From Prevotellaceae bacterium (GTDB lineage: Bacteria; Bacteroidota; Bacteroidia; Bacteroidales; Bacteroidaceae): 9,714 bases of DNA. The notes below the pieces were generated by a model. That model made no database searches. It saw only the letters and a list, made by a program, of their open reading frames with translations, and was not told the DNA's origin. The stretch is taken from the NCBI GenBank assembly GCA_021204885.1, contig JAJPYP010000034.1, positions 1-9,714 of the forward strand, read 5' to 3'. Made by a program: the position numbers and the translations under genes. Shown in pieces: positions 1 to 6,040 of this stretch. Numbering within the stretch: position 1 is the stretch's first letter; each line of letters opens with the position of its first letter.

Positions 1-751
1 AGAGGCTGATGACAGTGGCCTTGTCGTCGTTCAGGGTGACGCTGAGGCTTTCGGTACAGGCGTCTACCTTGTCGTAGAGGTTGGTGCGGGAGACGTAGAT
101 GTGGGGATCGCCTTCGTTCTGGAAATAGGTGTCGAAGCCGGTGGCGGCGGTAATGACCACTTTGCCAAGGGGCGTGTCGAAGGTGTCGCCCACCTTGCCT
201 TTTATTTTATCGGGGCCGTTCTCGACATCGCGCTCTTCGCTGGAGGCGACGAAATCGGAGAGGGTTACGCTGCCGTCTTCTTTGAGGTCGAGTTCCAACT
301 CGGCGTTCTCGTAGTCGCCCAGTTCGGTGAAGGCTACCTTGACGGGCAGGCTTGCGCCGTAGAGGGTCTCCTTGTGGAAGGTACCTGACACTTTGTAGTC
401 TACATCTATTTGCAAACGCTTGATCATCTCAAGGATGACGGCGGGCGACTGCAAGGCGATGAGCTCGTTGTTGACGTTGGTGCCTACTTGCGAAAGGCCC
501 AAATCGGCGAACATGGAGGAGACATCGCTCGTTACCGACTTTCCCTTGCTGTCTTCCTTGATGAGCAGGGAGGCCGAGCGGATATAGATACTGGGCGAGG
601 TAAGGATATAGATTACCGCGATGCATAGTACTACTGCCAAGGAGAGGACAAACCACTTCCATTTGGCCAAGCACAAGTACCATATATCTTGTAGGTTGAT
701 GACAACTTCTTCGTTGCCCGCGGTGGACTGGGTTGTATTTGTTACACTCAT
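1..751 (-). CDS. Wzz/Wzc-like polysaccharide chain-length determinant, 3' end outside window
   Basis: Partial gene: the first 250 codons are present and the frame runs open off the left edge. The product is an inner-membrane polysaccharide co-polymerase that sets chain length and couples polymerisation to export. Residues 15-35 form a short cytoplasmic stretch (VVINLQDIWYLCLAKWKW), followed by a membrane helix at about 33-51 ending in TSPS, then a periplasmic Wzz domain with a typical NNELIALQSP segment at 95-103. Family members in Bacteroides are often about 800 residues with a second membrane helix and a C-terminal BY-kinase. Whether a kinase is present cannot be seen here. The start at 751 is the first Met before the conserved N-terminus. 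It lies 41 bases after the Wza-like gene on the same strand with no promoter between, so the two should be co-transcribed. Confidence 0.93.
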   Translation of the reverse strand, partial: MSVTNTTQSTAGNEEVVINLQDIWYLCLAKWKWFVLSLAVVLCIAVIYILTSPSIYIRSASLLIKEDSKGKSVTSDVSSMFADLGLSQVGTNVNNELIALQSPAVILEMIKRLQIDVDYKVSGTFHKETLYGASLPVKVAFTELGDYENAELELDLKEDGSVTLSDFVASSEERDVENGPDKIKGKVGDTFDTPLGKVVITAATGFDTYFQNEGDPHIYVSRTNLYDKVDACTESLSVTLNDDKATVISL

Positions 752-792
752 CGATTATAAGTTATTTGACGGGGGATTTATGGGTTATAGGT

Positions 793-1599
793 TTAATCAA
801 ACACAAGGATTGCCACTGATGTGAGCAAGGAGGCGAGTGATATCCAGAATGAGGTAGACCGCACGTTGTTGCCGTTGATCGTAGACTGACGGGCGCGGAC
901 GCTGTTGGGCTCTACGTAAACCACATCGTTTTGGCGCAGGTAGTAGACGGGGGAGGCGTAGATTTGCTTGGCCGAGGTGAGGTCGATGGTGTAGGCCATC
1001 TGCTTGCCGTCGGCCTCTTCGCGCATCACCAGCACATTGTCGCGACGGCCGTAGATGGTGAGGTCGCCGGCACGGCTGATGGCATCGAGGATGGTTACCT
1101 TGTCGCGGTCTATGCTGAAACGCCCGGGGGTCTTCACTTCGCCCAGCACGGCAATGGAGAGGTTGACGAATTCCACGGTGACAACGGGGTCTTTGACGAG
1201 GTCTTCGCTGATGAGCTTTTCCTTGACGAACTCGGCGATTTCGGCACGGGTCTTGCCGCCGATGTTGAGCTTGCCCAAGACGGGGAAGTCGATATTGCCA
1301 TCCAAGTCGACCGTATAGTTCAACACTTGCTGGCTCTGGCTACCCAAGTTGGAGTACTCGCCTTGGCCTACCCTGTGGGTGATGATGGGCAGGTTGAAAA
1401 GGTCGGAGAGCTGCGGGTCCTTGCAGTTGACGATGATGGAGATCTTGTCTTCCGGCTGGACGACAATCTGCTTGGGTTGGGCCACCTCTTCCAGTACCTC
1501 TTCGGGCAGGTCTTGGAAATATGTTATTTGCTTGGTCGAGTTACAGGAGACAAGCAAGAGCGATGCAAACACTACTGGTAAGGTTTTTTTGATGTTCAT
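793..1599 (-). CDS. Wza-like polysaccharide export outer-membrane lipoprotein
   Basis: A 268-residue protein of the polysaccharide biosynthesis/export family (Wza/BexD type), which forms the outer-membrane channel for capsule or exopolysaccharide. It starts with a lipoprotein signal peptide, MNIKKTLPVVFASLLLVSC, with lipobox LVSC and acylated Cys19. The export domain spans about 45-145, including the VKDPVVTVEFVN segment. An SLBB-type domain follows from about 148, containing VLGEVKTPGRF. A hydrophobic C-terminal segment at 250-267 ends at VFD and probably corresponds to the helix that crosses the outer membrane in Wza. The protein is shorter than E. coli Wza (about 380 residues), which is usual for Bacteroidota members with fewer SLBB repeats. 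It is flanked by the antiterminator (42-base gap) and the chain-length gene (41-base gap), consistent with one operon and with physical pairing of channel and co-polymerase. Confidence 0.95.
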   Translation of the reverse strand: MNIKKTLPVVFASLLLVSCNSTKQITYFQDLPEEVLEEVAQPKQIVVQPEDKISIIVNCKDPQLSDLFNLPIITHRVGQGEYSNLGSQSQQVLNYTVDLDGNIDFPVLGKLNIGGKTRAEIAEFVKEKLISEDLVKDPVVTVEFVNLSIAVLGEVKTPGRFSIDRDKVTILDAISRAGDLTIYGRRDNVLVMREEADGKQMAYTIDLTSAKQIYASPVYYLRQNDVVYVEPNSVRARQSTINGNNVRSTSFWISLASLLTSVAILVFD

Positions 1600-1641
1600 A
1601 TCATTAACAAATGGTTTTTATTATGTTATCAGGATTATGTG

Positions 1642-2748
1642 TCAGCAGCGGGCGGGGACGCGATCGTGTTCCAACACGTGGTCGTAGTCGTCCAACCAGC
1701 CGATGAGTTGTCTCTTTGATTTCTTGGGGTTCTCCTCGCGGCGCCAAGGGTCGACAAGGCCGTGTGCCATGCCATGGTAGATGCTGTTGTTTGTGCATCC
1801 GTAAAGTGCTACGAGCAACAGGGCTCTTGACTGTTCGGCTTTGATAAGCGGGAGCATAGCGTGGATGGAGCCTACGAGTTGTTGCCGCTCTTCTATCTTT
1901 TCCAAAAGGGTATAGGCCGGCAGCAGGATGGCGTAGAGCTTGCAGCGCATCACTTCAGTTTCCAAACGCAGGTTGGCATATCGGCGCAACGCTTCTAAGG
2001 CAAGTTCTTTATCGCTTGGGGAGATCGTGTGCGTGGTGTAGTAATTGCAAAGGGCTTCGTGCAAGCCGGTAGTGAAACGACTATCGTCCAAGTGCGTATA
2101 GAGGCGTTTGTTGCTGCCCGCCAAAGCGATAATCTCATACTCTCCAGGGTGTACCTTGAGCAGGGGGAACCACATCCAGCCTTCCATGCATACCATTATT
2201 TCCTTGCTGCCGCTTGCAGGAGAAACCACTACATTGGCTTCGGCACCTTTGAAGCGTCCCGAGGTGATGCGCACGCGGTCGCCTTGGACAAGGATGCCCG
2301 GCTGGGGTGTGTAGACGGGCAACACATTGGAGTAAGATTCGGCTATCCAGCGCAGGTTGCGCATCTCGGCATCGAGCAGGTAGGGGAAGTGGCCGCCGTC
2401 GGCGTCGTTTACGCGCGGCAGGAAGTTATATAAAGGAAGACTGTTTTTCAAGCGGCGAAGCTCGTACTCCGAGGAGTGGACGAACACGTAGTTATAGAGC
2501 AACGGACGGGAGGTGCGCTGCAAAGCTCCGTTCTCCCAACGCATCTCTATATAAGAGGGGGCGAAGTATTCGAAAGCAGGTTCTCCGTCACGGTTGCGAC
2601 GGTCGAGTTCGGCCTGCAATCCTTTGGGTGCTCCTTTGTGGCAAGAGGGTAGCGTCAACACATACCACCTTGCCGTGCGACTGTTCTTCATGCGCCCCGT
2701 CATACGGGACTGCATTTCGGGAGTGTCGGTAGTCATGGTTGCTATCAT
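1642..2748 (-). CDS. upxY: UpxY-type NusG-family capsule antiterminator with long C-terminal extension
   Basis: A 368-residue NusG paralogue. Residues 27-145 form an NGN domain: RWYVLTLPS opens it, and PLLYNYVFVHSS matches the Pro-Leu-x-x-x-Tyr-Val-Phe-Val core of NusG/RfaH/UpxY. A KOW motif follows at 154-174 (VQGDRVRITSGRFKG). UpxY proteins bind RNA polymerase in the 5' leader of their own capsule operon and prevent premature termination. Here the gene is first in an operon with Wza-like and Wzz-like genes, which fits. Classical UpxY is about 170-200 residues; this one continues with about 150 mostly helical residues (215-368), discussed in the findings. No separate upxZ follows. The start is uncertain, since in-frame Met codons lie at 2748, 2736, 2715, 2703 and 2691, all before the NGN domain and none with a Shine-Dalgarno sequence. 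The longest form is given. Confidence 0.92.
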   Translation of the reverse strand: MIATMTTDTPEMQSRMTGRMKNSRTARWYVLTLPSCHKGAPKGLQAELDRRNRDGEPAFEYFAPSYIEMRWENGALQRTSRPLLYNYVFVHSSEYELRRLKNSLPLYNFLPRVNDADGGHFPYLLDAEMRNLRWIAESYSNVLPVYTPQPGILVQGDRVRITSGRFKGAEANVVVSPASGSKEIMVCMEGWMWFPLLKVHPGEYEIIALAGSNKRLYTHLDDSRFTTGLHEALCNYYTTHTISPSDKELALEALRRYANLRLETEVMRCKLYAILLPAYTLLEKIEERQQLVGSIHAMLPLIKAEQSRALLLVALYGCTNNSIYHGMAHGLVDPWRREENPKKSKRQLIGWLDDYDHVLEHDRVPARC

Positions 2749-2909
2749 GTCCGTTTGTTGTTTGATTGCGTCAGTGCATTCCTAAGCCATATCGGCAGTA
2801 TCCAACAATCTGCTGATAAACAAATACTTATGTATCTTGCAATGGAGAAACCTTGAAAAAATCGTTCCACTTTTAATCTTTTCTATTATGAGAACCACCA
2901 ATGCGGTTG

Positions 2910-2941
2910 CAAAAGTATCACTTTTAAGCCAATAAAGCAAC
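2910..2941 (-). promoter_or_regulatory. Candidate promoter P1 for the capsule operon
   Basis: Read on the minus strand, TACTTTTG (2917-2910) matches the Bacteroidota -7 consensus TAnnTTTG exactly, and GTTG (2941-2938) lies 20 bases upstream as a near match to the -33 TTTG. The spacing is within the usual 19-21. Transcription would start near 2903, giving a leader of about 155 bases before the antiterminator, a suitable length for UpxY-type leader control. The -7 box sits inside the hyphenated palindrome AAAAGTATCACTTTT (2911-2925), a possible operator. Confidence 0.6.
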
Positions 2942-2983
2942 TTTTTCCTGTTTTATTTGTATGCCCTTTTTACCCCCCCCCAT
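2924..2983 (-). other. Possible leader micro-ORF containing the G run (speculative)
   Basis: On the minus strand an ATG at 2983-2981 runs directly into the G tract and opens a 19-codon frame ending in TAA at 2926-2924. The peptide would be MGGGKKGIQIKQEKVALLA. It would be transcribed only from the upstream promoter P2. Any change in the G count shifts the frame. There is no ribosome-binding site or homology to support it, and short chance frames are common. Confidence 0.12.
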
Positions 2984-3015
2984 GGCATTAGGCTATATAT
3001 CAGTTATTTGTATGC
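2953..3015 (-). repeat. 12-base direct repeat in the capsule leader
   Basis: TTATTTGTATGC on the plus strand (GCATACAAATAA on the minus) occurs exactly at 2953-2964 and again at 3004-3015. The copies have the same orientation with start points 51 bases apart, close to five helical turns. They flank the run of nine C and lie between the two candidate promoters of the capsule operon. A pair of regulator sites or a remnant duplication are both possible. Confidence 0.55.
2973..2981. repeat. Homopolymer of nine C (nine G on the transcribed strand)
   Basis: An uninterrupted C9 tract lies in otherwise AT-rich non-coding DNA ahead of the capsule operon, between the copies of the 12-base direct repeat. 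Tracts this long are prone to slippage in replication and to sequencing length errors. It lies about 32 bases upstream of the P1 -33 element and downstream of the P2 start. Confidence 0.9.
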
Positions 3016-3024
3016 GATTTTAAG

Positions 3025-3055
3025 CAAATGTAAAAAATCTTACACAAGAGACAAG
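3025..3055 (-). promoter_or_regulatory. Candidate upstream promoter P2 for the capsule operon
   Basis: On the minus strand TACATTTG (3032-3025) matches TAnnTTTG exactly, with CTTG (3055-3052) as a three-of-four match to the -33 element at 19-base spacing. Transcription would start near 3018, giving a leader of about 270 bases that includes the C9 tract and one repeat copy fully. It is weaker than P1 because of the -33 mismatch. Between it and the end of pdxJ there is only a weak TGTAA/TTACA hairpin with a T run, so read-through from pdxJ cannot be excluded. Confidence 0.4.
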
Positions 3056-3078
3056 GGGTCGCAAGCGCACGTCTACCT

Positions 3079-3792
3079 TCAACGCAAGCAGTCCAAGTAA
3101 GCATGAACAGTGCGTTCCAGACCCATGTAAAGAGCATCGCTTACCAAGGCATGACCTATGGATACTTCGTCCAACCAAGGGATGTTTCGGTAGAGGTAGT
3201 TAAGATTTTGCAGATTCAAGTCGTGCCCGGCATTGAGCCCCAAACCCAAGCTACGGGCGGTCTTAGCCGCTTCGATGAAGGGGGCTATGGCCGCTTCGTG
3301 GTCTTTTGGAAAGAGCGTGGCGTAGGGCTCGGTGTAGAGCTCCACACGGTCGGCTCCTGCTTTGGCGGCATATTCCACCATCTCGGGGTCGGCGGCCACG
3401 AACACGGAAGTGCGGATTCCGGCATGTTTGAACGCCTTGAGCACTTCGGCAAGGAAAGCTGCGTTGGCCTTGGTGTCCCAGCCGGCGTTGGAGGTAATCT
3501 GGTCAGGGCTATCGGGTACCAAGGTGACTTGGGTTGGCTTCACTTGGGTTACCAAGTCGATGAAAGCAGGTGCGGGATACCCCTCGATATTGAATTCGGT
3601 ATGCAGCAAGGGACGCAATTCGTAGACATCCGCCCGGCGTATGTGACGCTCGTCGGGACGCGGGTGTACCGTGATGCCCTGGGCACCGAAGGTCTCGCAA
3701 TCCAACGCTACTTTTACAACATTGGGCACATTGCCTCCACGGGCGTTGCGCAATGTGGCGATTTTATTGATATTCACGCTTAATCTCGTCAT
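3079..3792 (-). CDS. pdxJ: Pyridoxine 5'-phosphate synthase
   Basis: A 237-residue TIM-barrel enzyme that condenses 1-deoxy-D-xylulose 5-phosphate with 3-amino-2-oxopropyl phosphate to pyridoxine 5'-phosphate, the last step of the DXP-dependent vitamin B6 pathway in the cytoplasm. The N-terminus [19 protein letters not shown] is the family signature. His43 ([13 protein letters not shown]), Glu70 (FNIEG) and His190 ([11 protein letters not shown]) correspond to the catalytic His45, Glu72 and His193 of E. coli PdxJ, and [11 protein letters not shown] is the C-terminal phosphate-binding region. Length agrees with E. coli (243). An upstream in-frame Met at 3816 exists, but it lies within the -7 promoter box and adds residues outside the family N-terminus, so 3792 is chosen. 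The gene diverges from nadK. Downstream it faces 330 non-coding bases and then the capsule operon. Confidence 0.97.
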   Translation of the reverse strand: MTRLSVNINKIATLRNARGGNVPNVVKVALDCETFGAQGITVHPRPDERHIRRADVYELRPLLHTEFNIEGYPAPAFIDLVTQVKPTQVTLVPDSPDQITSNAGWDTKANAAFLAEVLKAFKHAGIRTSVFVAADPEMVEYAAKAGADRVELYTEPYATLFPKDHEAAIAPFIEAAKTARSLGLGLNAGHDLNLQNLNYLYRNIPWLDEVSIGHALVSDALYMGLERTVHAYLDCLR

Positions 3793-3813
3793 GTTTCTTG
3801 CTATAAATCGGCG

Positions 3814-3821
3814 CAAAAATA
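3814..3821 (-). promoter_or_regulatory. Candidate -7 box for pdxJ
   Basis: Minus-strand TATTTTTG matches TAnnTTTG. The predicted start is near 3807, leaving a leader of about 15 bases before the Met at 3792. No clear -33 element is seen at the usual spacing. The match excludes the upstream in-frame Met at 3816 if this box is used. Confidence 0.45.
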
Positions 3822-3864
3822 CAAATTAATGGTGATAAGTAGTATGCAATTGGGAAAAAAATGC

Positions 3865-3872
3865 CATATTTG
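3865..3872 (+). promoter_or_regulatory. Candidate -7 box for nadK
   Basis: CATATTTG matches TAnnTTTG with one mismatch in the first base. Transcription would start near 3879, 18 bases before the Met at 3897. The -33 element is not evident. Together with the pdxJ box it makes the 104-base intergenic region a compact divergent promoter. Confidence 0.35.
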
Positions 3873-3896
3873 CGCGTAGCTAACGGTGAAGAAAAG

Positions 3897-4766
3897 ATGA
3901 AGTTCGCCCTGTTCGGAAATAGTTATCAAGCCAAGAAATCCTCGCACGCCGAGCGGTTGTTCGAGTTGTTGCAGCGGCATGGCGCCGAGCTGTGTATCAG
4001 CCGGGAATTCCATGAGTTCCTTTCGGGGCACATGCACTTGCATGTTCCGCCGGCAACGCTGTTTGACGGAAGCGACTTTACGGCCGATATGGTCATAAGC
4101 ATAGGGGGCGACGGCACCTTCTTGAGAGCGGCCAGCCGTGTGGGAAAAAAGGACATTCCCATCTTGGGTATCAACACGGGGCGGCTGGGCTTTTTAGCTT
4201 CCATCTCGCCGGAAGAGATGGAGGAGGCGATGGACGAGATTTGCGCCTGTCGCTATGACGTGGAGGAGCGCAGCGTGCTACAACTGCGTTGCGATGACCC
4301 CAAGCTGATGGAGCAGCCTTACGCACTCAACGAGATTGCCGTGCTGAAACGTGACAGTTCTTCGATGATAAGCATACGTGCATACGTAAACGGCGAGTTT
4401 CTGAACACTTACCAAGCCGATGGATTGATTGTGGCCACGCCCACAGGTTCCACGGCCTACTCGCTGAGTGTGGGTGGCCCGGTGATTGTTCCTCATAGCA
4501 AGACCATCGCCCTTACCCCCGTGGCGCCGCACAGCTTGAACGTGCGCCCCATCGTGATTTGCGATGACTGGGAGATTACGCTCGACGTGATGAGCCGTAG
4601 CCACAACTTCTTGGTGGCTATCGACGGGCGCAGTGCCTCGTGCATGGAGCAGACCCGCCTTGTGATTTCGCGTGCCGACTACACCATCAAGGTGGTGAAA
4701 CGGCTCGACCACCACTTCTTCCAGACGTTGCGCGACAAGATGATGTGGGGTGCCGACGTGAGGTAG
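3897..4766 (+). CDS. nadK: NAD kinase (ATP-NAD kinase)
   Basis: A 289-residue cytoplasmic enzyme that phosphorylates NAD to NADP. The ATP-binding GGDGT motif is at residues 70-74 ([17 protein letters not shown]), followed by [10 protein letters not shown]. The conserved Asn-Glu pair is at 145-146 ([12 protein letters not shown]), the glycine-rich [16 protein letters not shown] loop at 180-195, and IDGR at 242-245. The usual NadK order of motifs is complete with no missing residue. An upstream in-frame Met at 3861 would add 12 residues, but it precedes the candidate -7 box, while [15 protein letters not shown] at 3897 is the typical Bacteroides N-terminus. The gene diverges from pdxJ and converges on mdh, with a candidate terminator about 70 bases past its stop. 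Confidence 0.97.
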   Translation: MKFALFGNSYQAKKSSHAERLFELLQRHGAELCISREFHEFLSGHMHLHVPPATLFDGSDFTADMVISIGGDGTFLRAASRVGKKDIPILGINTGRLGFLASISPEEMEEAMDEICACRYDVEERSVLQLRCDDPKLMEQPYALNEIAVLKRDSSSMISIRAYVNGEFLNTYQADGLIVATPTGSTAYSLSVGGPVIVPHSKTIALTPVAPHSLNVRPIVICDDWEITLDVMSRSHNFLVAIDGRSASCMEQTRLVISRADYTIKVVKRLDHHFFQTLRDKMMWGADVR

Positions 4767-4771
4767 GTCAT

Positions 4772-4809
4772 AAAAAGAAAACCCCCGCTACAATCACTTG
4801 CGGCGGGGG
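4772..4809 (-). terminator. Rho-independent terminator for mdh
   Basis: On the minus strand a seven-pair GC stem (CCCCCGC at 4809-4803 with GCGGGGG at 4788-4782) is followed at once by TTTTCTTTTT (4781-4772). This is a textbook intrinsic terminator about 110 bases past the mdh stop. On the plus strand the same stem lacks a T run, so its orientation belongs to mdh. Confidence 0.85.
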
Positions 4810-4834
4810 AATATAGTTAAACCTTAAATCCTAT

Positions 4835-4865
4835 AAAGAGCCTCTCGTTGAGAGTCTTTCTTTAT
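4835..4865 (+). terminator. Candidate terminator for nadK
   Basis: CTCTC (4842-4846), loop GTT, GAGAG (4850-4854), extended by AAAGA (4835-4839) with TCTTT (4855-4859) across a two-base bulge, then CTTTAT. This is a moderate intrinsic terminator on the plus strand. The stem is less GC-rich than the mdh one and the T run is interrupted. Confidence 0.5.
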
Positions 4866-4876
4866 CCAAAAACCTT

Positions 4877-4896
4877 TTCAAACACTCTTGTTTGAA
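4877..4896. repeat. Perfect 7-base inverted repeat between nadK and mdh
   Basis: TTCAAAC (4877-4883), six-base loop, GTTTGAA (4890-4896). On the minus strand it is followed by AAGGTTTTTGG, so it could be a first, weaker stop for mdh transcripts or a 3'-end stabilising stem ahead of the main terminator. Confidence 0.45.
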
Positions 4897-4920
4897 GAAT
4901 CTAATTAAAAACGTCTTTTT

Positions 4921-5862
4921 TTAGAGTGCCCCAACCTCTTTCAAGGCACCGTTTGTCTTGCGCACGGCAGCGGCACTGGCAGCGAACTTAGCCTTCTCGT
5001 CTTCGGTCAACTCCAACTCAACGACTTTCTCCACACCGTTCTTGCCTAAAATGATAGGCACGCCTACGCAGATGTCCGACTGACCATATTCTCCTTCCAA
5101 ATAAACGGAGCAAGGCATCATTCTCTTCTTGTCGTGCAGGATGCAATCGGCCATGAAAGTGGCGGCTGCACCGGGAGCATACCATGCCGAGGTGCCAAGG
5201 AGCTTGGTCAACGTGGCACCACCTACCATGGTGGATGCGGCTACCTCATTCAGCTTCTCTTCGCTAAGCAACTGGGTAACGGGGATGCCTTTATAAGTGG
5301 CCAGACGTACCAACGGAATCATCGTGGTGTCGCCGTGTCCGCCTATTACCATACCCTCCACTTCGTTGGGGTTGCAGTTCAAAGCCTGTGAGAGGTAATA
5401 TTTGAAACGGGAGCTGTCCAACGCGCCGCCCATACCTATAATGCGATTCTTCGGCAAGCCCAGATCTTTCATTGACAGGTAGGTCATGGTATCCATGGGG
5501 TTGGCCACGATGATCAAGATGGCATTGGGAGAGTATTTCAATATATTCTCGGCCACATTCTTCACGATACCGGCATTCACGCCGATGAGCTCTTCGCGCG
5601 TCATACCCGGCTTGCGGGGCATGCCCGACGTGATTATCGCTATATCTGAACCAGCCGTCTTGGCATAGTCGTTGGTGCAACCCACAATCGGGGAGTCGAA
5701 CTTCAACAACCAGGCCATCTGCATCATATCCATTGCCTTACCTTCTGAAATGTTCTCTTTGACATCCAGCATTACCACTTCATCGGCCACACCTTTGATG
5801 GCCAACAGGTTGGCGCATGTCGCACCCACGTTACCTGCACCTATTACGGTTACTTTTGACAT
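4921..5862 (-). CDS. mdh: Malate dehydrogenase (LDH-like, NAD-dependent)
   Basis: A 313-residue cytoplasmic enzyme interconverting malate and oxaloacetate with NAD; in Bacteroidales it serves the reductive branch leading to fumarate and succinate. The Rossmann loop GAGNVG is at residues 8-13, and Asp33 (MLDVKE) selects NAD. Arg83 and Arg89 in MPRKPGMTREEL are the substrate-binding arginines and mark malate rather than lactate specificity. Asn121 (ANPMD) and Arg152 complete the pocket, and Asp149 with His176 (GGHGDTT) form the proton relay. The length is typical of the LDH-like MDH clade. The start at 5862 gives MSKVTVIGAG; a longer frame from 5907 would place its start inside the promoter box and adds 15 unrelated residues. 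The gene converges with nadK and diverges from the coiled-coil gene. Confidence 0.97.
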   Translation of the reverse strand: MSKVTVIGAGNVGATCANLLAIKGVADEVVMLDVKENISEGKAMDMMQMAWLLKFDSPIVGCTNDYAKTAGSDIAIITSGMPRKPGMTREELIGVNAGIVKNVAENILKYSPNAILIIVANPMDTMTYLSMKDLGLPKNRIIGMGGALDSSRFKYYLSQALNCNPNEVEGMVIGGHGDTTMIPLVRLATYKGIPVTQLLSEEKLNEVAASTMVGGATLTKLLGTSAWYAPGAAATFMADCILHDKKRMMPCSVYLEGEYGQSDICVGVPIILGKNGVEKVVELELTEDEKAKFAASAAAVRKTNGALKEVGAL

Positions 5863-5904
5863 ACAATTAAAATTTAAGTTAGTATCAAAGCTGTTTTGAC
5901 GAGA

Positions 5905-5936
5905 CAAAGATACGATTACATTCCCAATTAAAGAAA
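5905..5936 (-). promoter_or_regulatory. Candidate promoter for mdh
   Basis: Minus-strand TATCTTTG (5912-5905) matches TAnnTTTG exactly, with TTTC (5936-5933) 20 bases upstream as a three-of-four -33 match. Transcription would start near 5898, about 36 bases before the Met. The identical octamer occurs ahead of the beta-galactosidase gene. Confidence 0.6.
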
Positions 5937-6008
5937 TATTTCCATAATAATTTTAGTTAAATGCGCAAGAAGTTGGGGCAACATGGTGTATGGTAGACGA
6001 TTAATGAC

Positions 6009-6016
6009 TAATTTTG
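6009..6016 (+). promoter_or_regulatory. Candidate -7 box for the coiled-coil protein gene
   Basis: TAATTTTG matches TAnnTTTG exactly. Transcription would start near 6023, leaving about 18 bases before the Met at 6041 and excluding the in-frame Met at 6014. No -33 element is clear at the usual spacing. Confidence 0.5.
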
Positions 6017-6040
6017 CGGCATCATCATAGCTTGATTACC

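Noticed and set aside
931..1581. A 216-codon open frame on the plus strand opposite the Wza-like gene
   Set aside because: It is the antisense shadow of a well-supported gene. Its translation is low-complexity Gly/Val/Asp/Leu-rich with no family features.
2749..3078. Invertible capsule promoter of the B. fragilis type
   Set aside because: I looked for long inverted repeats flanking P1 or P2 and found only short ones (ATGCC/GGCAT around the C9 tract, and AAAAGT/ACTTTT at the -7 box), too small for the invertase sites known.
3103..3783. A 226-codon open frame on the plus strand opposite pdxJ
   Set aside because: pdxJ is certain from its catalytic residues, and the antisense frame shows no recognisable motif.
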